A stretch of DNA of 36,224 nucleotides, taken from NCBI GenBank assembly GCA_045124465.1, contig JBGVLV010000016.1, forward strand, positions 1 to 36,224, given 5' to 3'. The DNA comes from Scatosoma sp045124465. GTDB taxonomy: Bacteria > Bacillota > Clostridia > Christensenellales > Borkfalkiaceae. The position numbers and the translations under genes are program-made. The notes beneath the pieces are model-generated. The model was not told the origin of the DNA, searched no databases, and saw only the letters and a list, made by a program, of their open reading frames with translations. How positions within the stretch are numbered: the stretch's first letter is position 1; each line of letters opens with the position of its first letter. Below are positions 15,038 through 21,839 of this stretch, piece by piece.

Positions 15038-15682
15038 ATGAACAAGATCAACGGTTATACGGAAGAAGAGGCGAAGAGCCTTGTGGAATACATCAAAGAG
15101 GGCAAGAGCAAGGGCAAAACGCTCACGTGGCTGTTCGAAACGTACGGACTCGAACGGGGCAGAGCCAAGGGCAGCGTGCGGAACTATTACTACGCGCTGA
15201 TGAAGAATGAAAAACAGGACGAACGTATCGTAAAGCTTTTGGACGGTTCGCACCTGTCCGTCGAGAAAATACGCGAGTTCACGGAGGAGGAAACGGACGA
15301 AGTGTTGCGTAGCATCCTCGCGGAAAAGAGCAAGGGTCTGTCCGTGCGCCGCGCCATTTTCAATCTCGCGAGCGGCGACGACAAGCTTATGCTCCGTTTG
15401 CAGAATAAGTATCGGAATATGCTCAAAAAAGACCCCACGCGTATCGCGGCGATCGCGGCGGAAATGGGCTTGACGGAGGAGGCGGGCAAGCTCGAACGCC
15501 GCGCGGCGGGCGAGAAGTCGGAGTGGGAAAGACCGCCCCTGCCCGACAAAGACTTTCTGCGCCGTCGTTTGGAAAACGAGATCAACTCGCTTTACGACCG
15601 TTTGGCGCAAGCGTTGAAAGCGGAGAACGAACGGCTCCGCGCGGAGAATCAACGGCTCAAAGACGAGCTGACGGCGCGTTGA
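15038..15682 (+). CDS. Putative DNA-binding protein with C-terminal coiled coil
   Basis: A 214-residue, highly charged, helical protein. The N-terminal region (EEEAKSLVEYIKEGKSKGK, then WLFETYGLERGRAKGSVRNYYYALMK) resembles a Myb/SANT-like or RsfA-like helix-turn-helix in which the basic GRAKGSVRNYY helix would contact DNA. The last 30 residues (ALKAENERLRAENQRLKDEL, with heptad leucines) should form a coiled coil. Start is ATG 15038 after CGGAGGAAAA; an earlier in-frame ATG has no SD. A terminator follows. Regulatory function is likely but unproven; the target is unknown. Confidence 0.7.
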   Translation: MNKINGYTEEEAKSLVEYIKEGKSKGKTLTWLFETYGLERGRAKGSVRNYYYALMKNEKQDERIVKLLDGSHLSVEKIREFTEEETDEVLRSILAEKSKGLSVRRAIFNLASGDDKLMLRLQNKYRNMLKKDPTRIAAIAAEMGLTEEAGKLERRAAGEKSEWERPPLPDKDFLRRRLENEINSLYDRLAQALKAENERLRAENQRLKDELTAR

Positions 15683-15688
15683 AAACAA

Positions 15689-15724
15689 GTTCCGCCCCGA
15701 CCCCAGTCGCGGTCGGGGCGGAAC
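15689..15724. terminator. GC-rich terminator hairpin
   Basis: GTTCCGCCCCGACC and GGTCGGGGCGGAAC form a 14-bp stem. It lies between the convergent DNA-binding-like gene and the YtxH-like gene and may serve both; the T-tract is weak. Confidence 0.7.
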
Positions 15725-15749
15725 GTTTATCGAAGGACTGCCGCATTGT

Positions 15750-15971
15750 TTATTTCGCGGACTTTTTCGTTTCGGTCGCCGAGTCCTCGCTCGCGCCGCC
15801 GCTTGCGGAAGAAGATTCCATATTGCGAAGTTTCTCGTCCAACATTTCGTCGAACTTGGTTTGAAGTTCTTCCTGGCTCTTTTTGACGAGCGAACGCATC
15901 TTTTGGTTATTCGCGCAAAGGAGCGCGCCCGCTACGCCGCCGAGGAGAATACCGATCGCAAATTTTTCCAT
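15750..15971 (-). CDS. YtxH-like small membrane-associated protein
   Basis: A 73-residue protein: one N-terminal glycine-rich hydrophobic segment (FAIGILLGGVAGALLCA), then a basic amphipathic helix (KMRSLVKKSQEELQTKFDEM) and a Ser/Ala/Lys-rich tail. This is the YtxH-like layout common in Bacillota, of unknown function and sometimes stress linked. The start is ATG 15971 with a GGGGGT SD about 10 nt upstream. Longer frames through this region are extensions against the ruvX gene and lack an SD. It is divergent from ruvX. Confidence 0.65.
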   Translation of the reverse strand: MEKFAIGILLGGVAGALLCANNQKMRSLVKKSQEELQTKFDEMLDEKLRNMESSSASGGASEDSATETKKSAK

Positions 15972-16110
15972 ATTTTTTTGACCCCCTTTCGGGAACGCGA
16001 CGTTCCCGTTTGTTTTCATTATGCGACGAAATCGGGAAGATATACGCGCCCGCGTAAAAAATACCCGAAAAATATCCTTGCAAACGGTGGACGAAAGGTC
16101 GTTTTTGTGG

Positions 16111-16116
16111 TATAAT
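16111..16116 (+). promoter_or_regulatory. Extended -10 promoter abutting the ruvX start
   Basis: TGGTATAAT, an extended -10, lies 6 nt before ATG 16123. Transcription would begin at about the A of the start codon, implying a leaderless mRNA. No SD is present. Confidence 0.6.
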
Positions 16117-16122
16117 AAAATT

Positions 16123-16887
16123 ATGATCGAAAAACGAGCGATAGCCTTCGATATAGGCGACAAACGGATAGGCGTGGCGATCTCCGACCCGTTCAACGAA
16201 TACGCTATGCCCTGCGAAACGTATTTCCGTACCCGTAATTTCCAAGCGGACGTGAACGCGTTGGCGAAGATAGCGAAAGAGCGGGGCGTGGGCGAGATCG
16301 TGTGCGGTATGCCCGTCAACTTCGACGGGAGCGAGAGCGTGCAGACGGTGAAAACGCGGGAGTTCGTAGAGGCGCTCAAAGCGGCGACCGATCTTCCCGT
16401 GGTCTTGGAGGACGAGAGGTTCACGACGATGCAGGCGCGGGAAACGCAGATCGCGGGCGGAGTCAAGCGCGGGGACAGGAAAAAGACGATCGATTCCATC
16501 GCCGCGTCGTATATACTCGAAAGCTATTTGGAGCGTAAGAAAAATCAGAAAAAACAAGAGGTGAAAAGTATGGACAACGAACTGGGAAACGAAGTACTCG
16601 ACGACGAAGAAGAACGTATCGTCGAGATCGAGGACGAGAACGGCAACGCGGAGAAATATGTGCATATCGGCACGATCGAATACCGCGGCGAATGGTACTG
16701 TTTCTTCCAGAAAGCCGAACCCGAAACGGAGGAGGAAGAGGACGAAGTGGTAATGTTCCGTCTGGACAAAGAGAACGAACTTCTTCTCCCGCTCGAAGAC
16801 GAACAGCTTATGGACGAAGTCTTTGCGGAGTTCTGTCATCAGTATGAGGAGTATGAGGGGAGCGAGGACGCCCTCGAATTAGAGTAA
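16123..16887 (+). CDS. ruvX: RuvX/YqgF Holliday-junction resolvase fused to DUF1292 protein
   Basis: A 254-residue open frame joining two proteins that are normally neighbours. Residues 1 to about 140 are YqgF/RuvX, an RNase H-fold nuclease implicated in Holliday-junction resolution and 16S rRNA 5' maturation: FDIGDKRIGVAISDP with Asp10, VCGMPVNFDGSE, LEDERFTTMQA and KKTIDSIAASYILESYL with the last acidic residue. After a KKNQKKQ linker, residues 150-254 are a DUF1292 domain (IVEIEDENGNAEKYVHIG, then YCFFQKAEP), of unknown function. No stop separates them. A strong internal SD and ATG exist at the junction, so a free DUF1292 product is likely. A homopolymer indel could explain the join. Confidence 0.85.
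   Translation: MIEKRAIAFDIGDKRIGVAISDPFNEYAMPCETYFRTRNFQADVNALAKIAKERGVGEIVCGMPVNFDGSESVQTVKTREFVEALKAATDLPVVLEDERFTTMQARETQIAGGVKRGDRKKTIDSIAASYILESYLERKKNQKKQEVKSMDNELGNEVLDDEEERIVEIEDENGNAEKYVHIGTIEYRGEWYCFFQKAEPETEEEEDEVVMFRLDKENELLLPLEDEQLMDEVFAEFCHQYEEYEGSEDALELE
16570..16887 (+). CDS. DUF1292 protein from internal start (alternative product)
   Basis: ATG 16570 has a textbook SD (AAGAGGTG, 6-7 nt upstream) and would give a 105-residue DUF1292 protein (YrzB-like, very acidic, MDNELGNEVLDDEEERIV onward). In Bacillus-type genomes this gene is separate and follows ruvX. In the fused frame, the TGA within GAGGTGA is out of phase by one, as expected if the ruvX stop was lost by an indel in the preceding A-rich stretch. 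Confidence 0.7.
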   Translation: MDNELGNEVLDDEEERIVEIEDENGNAEKYVHIGTIEYRGEWYCFFQKAEPETEEEEDEVVMFRLDKENELLLPLEDEQLMDEVFAEFCHQYEEYEGSEDALELE

Positions 16888-17167
16888 GAACGCTTTATAT
16901 ACGTCGCAATACGTCGTCGAAGATGCGCTTTTCTTGCTCGTTTACGTTTAAGTAAACTCCCGTCGAAAATGCTCCTTCTCCTTGTCTTGCTCGTATCTAA
17001 ACCGTTCGACGGGCGGCGTTCTGTATCTAAATCGTTCGACGGGCGGCGTTCTGTATCTAAATCGTTCGACGAGTGGCGTACTGTATCGAACTTCGATGAG
17101 TGAGCGGAAATCTCCCGTCGGGAAATCCGCGCCCTCCTTATCTTGCTTTGTCCATTTTCTTGGCTAA
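16888..17167. other. Repeat-rich intergenic region
   Basis: There is no convincing gene here. It contains two diverged copies of a GTCGAA(A/G)ATGC...CTTGCTCGT sequence (from about 16917 and 16962), a GTTTAC...GTAAAC palindrome between them, and the 30-bp tandem array. A frame through the array encodes a perfect 10-residue repeat only because the period is divisible by three. Confidence 0.6.
16993..17090. repeat. 30-bp tandem repeat, three units plus partial
   Basis: Units starting GTATCTAAAYCGTTCGACGG begin at 16993, 17023 and 17053, with a partial fourth at 17083. The period is exactly 30 bp with few substitutions. There are no spacers, so it is not a CRISPR array. Confidence 0.92.
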
Positions 17168-17212
17168 TTCGACAAAGTAGGTCTTATTTTTCGCAAAAAT
17201 ATATTGTATAAT
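17168..17212 (+). promoter_or_regulatory. Spo0A box and promoter of spoIIGA-sigE
   Basis: TTCGACAAA at 17168-17176 is, on the minus strand, TTTGTCGAA, the consensus 0A box. TATAAT lies at 17207-17212, placing the box at about -51 to -43 if transcription starts near 17219. No good -35 hexamer is seen at 17 bp. This is what is expected of a Spo0A~P-activated sigma-A promoter of the spoIIG type. TTTGTCCAT at about 17145 is a second weak match. Confidence 0.75.
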
Positions 17213-17213
17213 A

Positions 17214-17240
17214 GCCCCAGTAAAGTCTTGGGGCGTTTTT
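17214..17240 (+). terminator. Terminator overlapping the spoIIGA start region
   Basis: GCCCCA pairs with TGGGGC over a 9-nt loop and is followed by seven Ts that touch the spoIIGA ATG. It would stop read-through from the ruvX side. The left arm lies at the presumed spoIIGA transcription start, so it is unlikely to fold in that mRNA. Confidence 0.75.
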
Positions 17241-17242
17241 TT

Positions 17243-18055
17243 ATGGTCGTTTACGTGGAGTACGCGCTTGCGGAAAATTTTCTTCTCGACGGTATGCTCT
17301 TGTATCTCGCGCTCCGTGCGGCGAAACGCAAGATACGCAAAAAACGCTTGTTTTTCGCCGCGGCGCTCGGCGCGGCGTTCGCGGTCGCGTTTCCGCTCCT
17401 GCCTATGCCCGAATTCCTTGCCTATCTTCTCAAATTCGCGTTCGGGGGATTGTTGTGCCTCGTCGCAAACGGGCGGGGCAGGTATGCGGCGACCTGCGTT
17501 TTCTTCTTCGGCTTTTCCTTTGTTTTCGCCGGTGCGCTGTTCGCGCTTTTAAACGGGTTCGAAGTGAGCGGAACAAAATCGGGTAGCTACGAGCTTGCCC
17601 GCGCGCCCGCAACGTTCACCCTTTGCGGCGGCGCGGCGTTCGCCGTGCTTGCCCTCGATCTCGTCAAAAAACTCTATCGCAAACGCGCCGTGGAGAAATT
17701 CACCTACGATTGCGAGATACGCGCGAACGGCAAAACGGCGTTCGCGGCGGGCTTTTGGGACAGCGGGAACACGGCGGCGAAACACGGTACGCCCGTGTGT
17801 TTCGTTTCTCCCGACATCGCCTACGACCTGTGGGAAAGCCTCGCGCTCGACGGGGAAAAGATCGTGTGCGAAGAACTCGCGGTCACGACGATGAGCGGCG
17901 TGAAAACGGTACGGCTGTTCAAAGGCACGCTGATCGTGAAACGGGAGGACAAGACCGCGGAAAAAGAGGTATATTTTTCGCCGTCGGCGAATATCTTATC
18001 GAGAGGGTACAAGTTGTTGTTACATTCCCGTATATTCGAAGAAACGGGCGATTGA
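17243..18055 (+). CDS. spoIIGA: Sigma-E processing peptidase SpoIIGA
   Basis: A 270-residue membrane-bound aspartic-type protease that activates pro-sigma-E in the mother cell after septation. The N-terminal half has about five hydrophobic segments (residues 6-24, 35-54, 57-75, 81-103 and 124-142). The soluble C-terminal domain carries FWDSGNTA with the catalytic Asp173 in the DSGN motif. Immediate linkage to sigE confirms the call. Start is ATG 17243 (MVVYVEYALAENFLLD is a normal N-terminus); the SD is poor, only GGGGC upstream of the T run. Probably controlled by Spo0A through the box at 17168. Confidence 0.93.
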   Translation: MVVYVEYALAENFLLDGMLLYLALRAAKRKIRKKRLFFAAALGAAFAVAFPLLPMPEFLAYLLKFAFGGLLCLVANGRGRYAATCVFFFGFSFVFAGALFALLNGFEVSGTKSGSYELARAPATFTLCGGAAFAVLALDLVKKLYRKRAVEKFTYDCEIRANGKTAFAAGFWDSGNTAAKHGTPVCFVSPDIAYDLWESLALDGEKIVCEELAVTTMSGVKTVRLFKGTLIVKREDKTAEKEVYFSPSANILSRGYKLLLHSRIFEETGD

Positions 18056-18073
18056 GCGAGGTGGAGAAAAACA

Positions 18074-18799
18074 ATGAAATTTTTGGAAATACTGCAAATA
18101 TTTTTACAGAAGGTCAATTTTTCCGAGGCGAAAAACACGGTCGATTACGTTTGCGGCAACGGCGAGGCTTTGCCGTTACCTTTGTCCGCCGAGGAGGAGG
18201 GCAAGACCCTGCGCCTGATGATGACGGGCGAGGAAGAGGAACGCGAAAAAGCCAAGTCCGAACTTATCCAACGCAATCTTCGGCTCGTCGTGTATATCGC
18301 CCGCAAATTCGACAACACGGGCGTGGAGAACGACGACCTCATCTCCATCGGCACGATCGGACTTATCAAAGCGATCAATTCCTTTAAACCCGACAAAAAT
18401 ATCAAACTCGCCACCTACGCCTCGCGCTGTATCGAAAACGAGATCCTTATGTACCTTCGCCGCACGGCGCGGCTCAAAAGCGAGGTGTCCTTCGACGAGC
18501 CTTTGAACACCGATTTCGAGGGCAACGAACTCCTGCTTTCGGACATTCTCGGCACGTCCGCGGACAGCGTGTACGGGGACATCGAGGCGAACGCCGAAAA
18601 AGAACAGCTCAAAGAGGCGCTCAAAAAACTTTCCGACAGGGAACGTAAGATCATGTTTTTGCGGTTCGGACTGGGCGGCGGCGAAGAGATGACCCAAAAA
18701 GACGTCGCCGATCTTTTGGGCATTTCCCAAAGCTACATATCGCGGCTGGAAAAAAAGATCATCTTGCGTTTGAAAAAAGAAATAGCGAAAATGGAATGA
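18074..18799 (+). CDS. sigE: Sporulation sigma factor SigE
   Basis: A 241-residue early mother-cell sigma factor. An amphipathic N-terminal pro-sequence (about residues 1-26) precedes the GNGEALPLPLS segment that corresponds to the cleavage region; SpoIIGA should remove it. Region 2 contains ERNLRLVVYIARKF-like RNLRLVVYIARKF, DLISIGTIGLIKAI and TYASRCIENEILMYLRR; region 4 contains TQKDVADLLGISQSYISRLEKK. SD GAGGTGGAG lies between the spoIIGA stop and this ATG, 19 nt apart, so the two are co-transcribed. A terminator overlaps the stop codon. Confidence 0.97.
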   Translation: MKFLEILQIFLQKVNFSEAKNTVDYVCGNGEALPLPLSAEEEGKTLRLMMTGEEEEREKAKSELIQRNLRLVVYIARKFDNTGVENDDLISIGTIGLIKAINSFKPDKNIKLATYASRCIENEILMYLRRTARLKSEVSFDEPLNTDFEGNELLLSDILGTSADSVYGDIEANAEKEQLKEALKKLSDRERKIMFLRFGLGGGEEMTQKDVADLLGISQSYISRLEKKIILRLKKEIAKME

Positions 18800-18824
18800 G
18801 GGCGCGCGGCGCTCTCTTTTTTTT
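18798..18824 (+). terminator. Terminator after sigE
   Basis: GAGGGCGC pairs with GCGCTCTC (one G-T pair) around a 3-nt loop, followed by eight Ts. The stem starts in the stop codon. Confidence 0.85.
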
Positions 18825-18836
18825 GCGCGCGGAATA

Positions 18837-18865
18837 TTGACAAACCCGCCGATTTGGTGTATAAT
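18837..18865 (+). promoter_or_regulatory. Promoter of the SDR gene
   Basis: Consensus TTGACA (18837-18842) and TATAAT (18860-18865) with a 17-bp spacer. This is a housekeeping promoter rather than a sporulation promoter. Confidence 0.85.
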
Positions 18866-18928
18866 GGAAAAGTAACGCGGGAAAAATGTTCCGCGGAACG
18901 CAAATACTTTTTAAGGCAGGGAATTTTT

Positions 18929-19690
18929 ATGATCAGTTTAAACGGTAAAGTCGTCATCATCACGGGCGGCGGCAGAGGTATCGGGTTCGGTCTTTCCACG
19001 GCGTTCGCCAAGGCGGGCGCGAAACTCGTCATCACGGGCAGAACGGAAAGCACGCTCCTTTCCGCGAAAGAAAAACTCGAAAGCGCGCACGGTTGCGAAG
19101 TGCTCACCGTCACCGCCGACGGCGCGGACGAGGCGGCGATCGCGAACGTTATCCAAAAAACGGTGGAGAAATTCGGCAGGATAGACGCCGTCATCAATAA
19201 CGCGCAAGCCTCTGCGTCGGGCAAAATGCTCGTCGACCACACCAAAGAAGATATCGATCTTGCGATATATTCGGGCATTTACGCGACCTTCTTCTATATG
19301 CGCGCGGCGTATCCGTACTTAAAAGAAACGAAAGGCTGCGTCATCAACTTCGCATCGGGCGCGGGTCTGTTCGGCCGTATCGCGCAGTCCTCGTACGCGG
19401 CGGCGAAAGAGGGTATCCGCGGTCTTTCCCGCGTGGCGGCTACGGAATGGGCGCCCGACGGCGTTCGCGTAAACGTGATCTGCCCGCTCGCAATGACCGA
19501 GGGTCTGCAAAAGTTCAAGGAAGAATACCCCGAACGCTACGCCCAGACGATCAAGGGCGTGCCGATGGGCAGATTCGCCGATCCCGAAAAGGACGTCGGC
19601 GGCGTGTGCGTGTTCCTCTGCTCCGACGAGGCTTCGTATATCACGGGCGAAACCATCACCTTGCAGGGCGGCAGCGGTCTGCGCCCGTAA
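18929..19690 (+). CDS. SDR-family oxidoreductase
   Basis: A 253-residue short-chain dehydrogenase/reductase with a Rossmann fold binding NAD(P)(H). Cofactor loop TGGGRGIG is at 12-19, NNAQ at 90-93 (usually NNAG), and the catalytic triad is Ser143, Tyr156 and Lys160 (SSYAAAK). The ending GETITLQGGSGLRP is typical. Substrate unknown. Start is ATG 18929 with GCAGGG upstream; an upstream in-frame ATG at 18854 lies within the promoter. It has its own strong sigma-A promoter and sits between sigE and sigG, where most spore formers have no such gene. Confidence 0.9.
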   Translation: MISLNGKVVIITGGGRGIGFGLSTAFAKAGAKLVITGRTESTLLSAKEKLESAHGCEVLTVTADGADEAAIANVIQKTVEKFGRIDAVINNAQASASGKMLVDHTKEDIDLAIYSGIYATFFYMRAAYPYLKETKGCVINFASGAGLFGRIAQSSYAAAKEGIRGLSRVAATEWAPDGVRVNVICPLAMTEGLQKFKEEYPERYAQTIKGVPMGRFADPEKDVGGVCVFLCSDEASYITGETITLQGGSGLRP

Positions 19691-19718
19691 AATTTTTCTT
19701 AACTTTCACAAAAATCGC

Positions 19719-19747
19719 TTGACGTCTCCACAGTACATTCCTATAAT
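19719..19747 (+). promoter_or_regulatory. Promoter of the CmpB-like membrane protein gene
   Basis: TTGACG (19719-19724), 17 bp and TATAAT (19742-19747). Confidence 0.8.
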
Positions 19748-19804
19748 ATTTTCATACTTAGTTTGTTTCTTAATTAACAATCTAAACAAAAAGGAGTACA
19801 AGCG

Positions 19805-20488
19805 GTGTCGAAATTTGTGGAAAAAGAGGGCGAGCGGTTAGGACCGATCACCTATCCGAAACTGTTTTGGCTGTTCATAGCGGGCAGTCTTGTCGGCGTG
19901 GTGTTCGAAGGGCTTTGGACGCTCGTTTGGTACGGGCGGTGGGAAACGCACGTGGTGACGGTGTTCGCGCCGCTGTGCGTGATCTACGGGTTCGGAATGG
20001 CGGGCTGTTACGTCGGCGCGGTGTTGCTCCAAGGCAAGAATATTTTCGTGAAATTTCTGACGTTCGCGCTGATCGGTTCGAGCGTGGAATTTCTCTGCGG
20101 GTTCGTGCTGGAATACGGACTGGGTATGTACGCTTGGGATTACAGCGCGAGCCGTTGGAATCTGATGGGCTACGTAACGCCCGGAATGACGGCGCTTTGG
20201 GGCGTTTTGGGGGTCGCGTTCGGGTTCGTCGTGCCGTACGTGGAACGGCTGTTCAAGCGGATAAGCTCCAAACCGTGGAACGTTTTTTGCGCGGCGTTGA
20301 GCGTGTTTTTGGCGTTTGACGTCGGAACGAGCGCGGTGTGTTTCGTGCGCTGGAAGGAGCGGCACGAGGGGGTGGAGCCGAGCAACCGTTTCGAAAGATT
20401 TATCGACGAAAAGTTCGACGACGAATGGATGCAAAAACGTTTTTGCGAGTGGCATTTTATAGACGAAAAAGGGAAAACGGACGGGTAA
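19805..20488 (+). CDS. CmpB/DUF1113-type membrane protein
   Basis: A 227-residue polytopic membrane protein with about five hydrophobic segments (around 19-43, 50-73, 80-104, 121-144 and 155-178) and the WxLIGFxxGSxxEY-like blocks seen as FALIGSSVEFLCGFVLEYGLG and YAWDYSASRWNLMGYVTP (quoted in part). These fit the family annotated as putative ABC-transporter permease CmpB (DUF1113), whose function is not established; no ATPase is nearby. Start is GTG 19805, 8 nt after AAGGAG. The C-terminus is charged and cytoplasmic. It has its own promoter and terminator between sigE and sigG. Confidence 0.75.
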   Translation: MSKFVEKEGERLGPITYPKLFWLFIAGSLVGVVFEGLWTLVWYGRWETHVVTVFAPLCVIYGFGMAGCYVGAVLLQGKNIFVKFLTFALIGSSVEFLCGFVLEYGLGMYAWDYSASRWNLMGYVTPGMTALWGVLGVAFGFVVPYVERLFKRISSKPWNVFCAALSVFLAFDVGTSAVCFVRWKERHEGVEPSNRFERFIDEKFDDEWMQKRFCEWHFIDEKGKTDG

Positions 20489-20508
20489 AAAAGCCCGCCC
20501 GCTTTTGT
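20478..20508 (+). terminator. Probable terminator after the CmpB-like gene
   Basis: CGGACGGG and CCCGCCCG pair with one mismatch around an A-rich loop, followed by CTTTTG. Confidence 0.6.
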
Positions 20509-20514
20509 TGCGGC

Positions 20515-20544
20515 GTATAAAAAAACGTAGGGTGGCGCATACTC
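20515..20544 (+). promoter_or_regulatory. Sigma-F/G-type promoter of sigG
   Basis: GTATA (20515-20519), an 18-bp spacer and CATACTC (20538-20544) match the sigma-G form GHATR-N18-CATNHTA at all but the last base; GTATA also fits the sigma-F -35. Known biology: sigG is switched on by sigma-F and then autoactivated by sigma-G. No sigma-A promoter is seen here. Confidence 0.65.
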
Positions 20545-20595
20545 TCTCTATACCTGCCCTTTGCGTACATACGAAAAGGAGGATAATGGGAAGAT

Positions 20596-21363
20596 ATGCA
20601 GAAAGTGGAAATTTGCGGCGTCGATACTTCGGGACTTCCAAAGCTCACGGCGAAAGAGAACGAGGAACTGATGAAAAAACTCAAAGCGGGCGATAAAGCG
20701 GCGCGGGAGAAATTTATCGTCGGGAATATGCGGTTGGTGCTGTCGCTCGTGAAAAGGTTCAGGATCAAGAACCTCGGCGCTGACGACGTGTTTCAGGCGG
20801 GTTGCGTGGGTCTTATCAAAGCGATAGACGGGTTCGATACGAGCGTCGGCGTGAAATTCTCGACGTATGCCGTACCGATGATCGTCGGCGAGATAAAGCG
20901 GTATCTGCGCGACGGGAACTCCTTGCGGGTATCGCGCAGCATACGGGATATGGCGTACCGCGTACTGAAAGCGCGCGAGGCGATCGAGGACCGCGACGAA
21001 GAGGCGACGATCGCGCGGATAGCGGAAGAAATGCACGTAGCGGAACGGGAAGTGGTGTACGCGCTCGACGCGATCTCCGATCCCGTATCGTTATACGAAC
21101 CCGTGTATAATAAAGCGGGCGACACGCTGTTGCTGATGGACCAGCTTTGCGACGAGAAGAACACGGACGAGATCTGGACGGAACACGTCGCGTTGGGCGA
21201 GGCGATGAGCAAATTAGGCGAGCGGGAAAAGAAGATCCTGTTTCTGCGTTACTACGAAGGCAAAACGCAAACGGAGATCTCGGCGGAAGTAGGCATAAGC
21301 CAAGCCCAGGTATCAAGACTGGAAAAGAACGCCCTCAACGAGATCCGCTCGAACATCTCCTGA
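20596..21363 (+). CDS. sigG: Sporulation sigma factor SigG
   Basis: A 255-residue late forespore sigma factor. The N-terminal KVEICGVDTSGLPKLTAKEN is the family's conserved opening. Region 2 shows RLVLSLVKRFRIKNLGADDVFQAGCVGLIKAI and FSTYAVPMIVGEIKRYLRD; region 4 ends with TQTEISAEVGISQAQVSRLEKNAL (quoted in parts below 20 residues: ISAEVGISQAQVSRLEKNAL). There is no pro-sequence, as expected. GGAGG lies 13 nt before ATG 20596, a long spacing, so translation may be modest. It completes the spoIIGA-sigE-sigG set. Confidence 0.95.
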   Translation: MQKVEICGVDTSGLPKLTAKENEELMKKLKAGDKAAREKFIVGNMRLVLSLVKRFRIKNLGADDVFQAGCVGLIKAIDGFDTSVGVKFSTYAVPMIVGEIKRYLRDGNSLRVSRSIRDMAYRVLKAREAIEDRDEEATIARIAEEMHVAEREVVYALDAISDPVSLYEPVYNKAGDTLLLMDQLCDEKNTDEIWTEHVALGEAMSKLGEREKKILFLRYYEGKTQTEISAEVGISQAQVSRLEKNALNEIRSNIS

Positions 21364-21534
21364 CCCTTCCCTGCCAAGGGTCAAGGGACAACGTTCCTTG
21401 TGGGTTGCAAGGGCAAAGCCCTTGACGGGTGTGGGCAGCGCCCATGGACAAGCCCCAAACAAAGCGACCGCAGGTCGCGCCACACGCCATAGGCGTACTC
21501 ACGGCATAAGCCGTGCCCTTTTGGCGCACCCTGT

Positions 21535-21600
21535 CGTCATTACGAGCGTAGCGAAGTAATCTCTTTCAGATTGCCACGCCTACGGCTCGCAATGACGGAT
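21535..21600. repeat. Palindromic intergenic repeat, GTCATTnCGAGCG type
   Basis: GTCATTACGAGCGTAGCGAA near the left end is matched in inverted orientation by CCTACGGCTCGCAATGAC at the right, with AATC near the interior ends. Such elements occur in many bacterial genomes. Confidence 0.75.
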
Positions 21601-21609
21601 TGTGCGCCC

Positions 21610-21712
21610 TGTCATTTTAAGCAACGCGAAGAATCTCGCCTCCCTCTCGAGGGAGGCTTTTTTTGGGTACTTTCTTCCGAGGGATTCTTCACTTCGTTCA
21701 GAATGACGCATT
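21610..21712. repeat. MITE-like palindromic element, copy A
   Basis: Left end GTCATTTTAAGCAACGCGAA (continuing GAATCTC) and right end GATTCTTCACTTCGTTCAGA (continuing ATGACG) are imperfect inverted repeats; the centre is a CCTCCCTC/GAGGGAGG hairpin followed by seven Ts. It is related to the copy at 23757-23951. Confidence 0.8.
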
Positions 21713-21810
21713 CAACCCGTCGTTACGGCAAGAAAAGCGCCGAAAAGGGGCAAAAATCGAAAAAAAGCGTAAAAATTTCCAAAAAATAGCGTTTATACAG
21801 GTAAAATAGG

Positions 21811-21839
21811 TTGCATTTGCTTGTCCTTTATGGTAAAAT
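21811..21839 (+). promoter_or_regulatory. Promoter of rpsB-tsf
   Basis: TTGCAT (21811-21816), 17 bp and TAAAAT (21834-21839). The leader is about 110 nt; an S2-type regulatory fold is possible but I could not define one. Confidence 0.65.

Noticed and set aside
15972..16499. N-terminal extension of the YtxH-like gene on the minus strand
   Set aside because: The added part is antisense to ruvX; the SD GGGGGT and a typical hydrophobic N-terminus place the start at 15971.
16993..17090. CRISPR array
   Set aside because: Units are directly abutting with no spacers, only three to four copies, and no cas genes are present.
16982..17167. Frame with a perfect 10-residue repeat (YLNRSTGGVL)
   Set aside because: It is an effect of a 30-bp DNA repeat whose period is divisible by three; no SD, and it runs onto the Spo0A box region.
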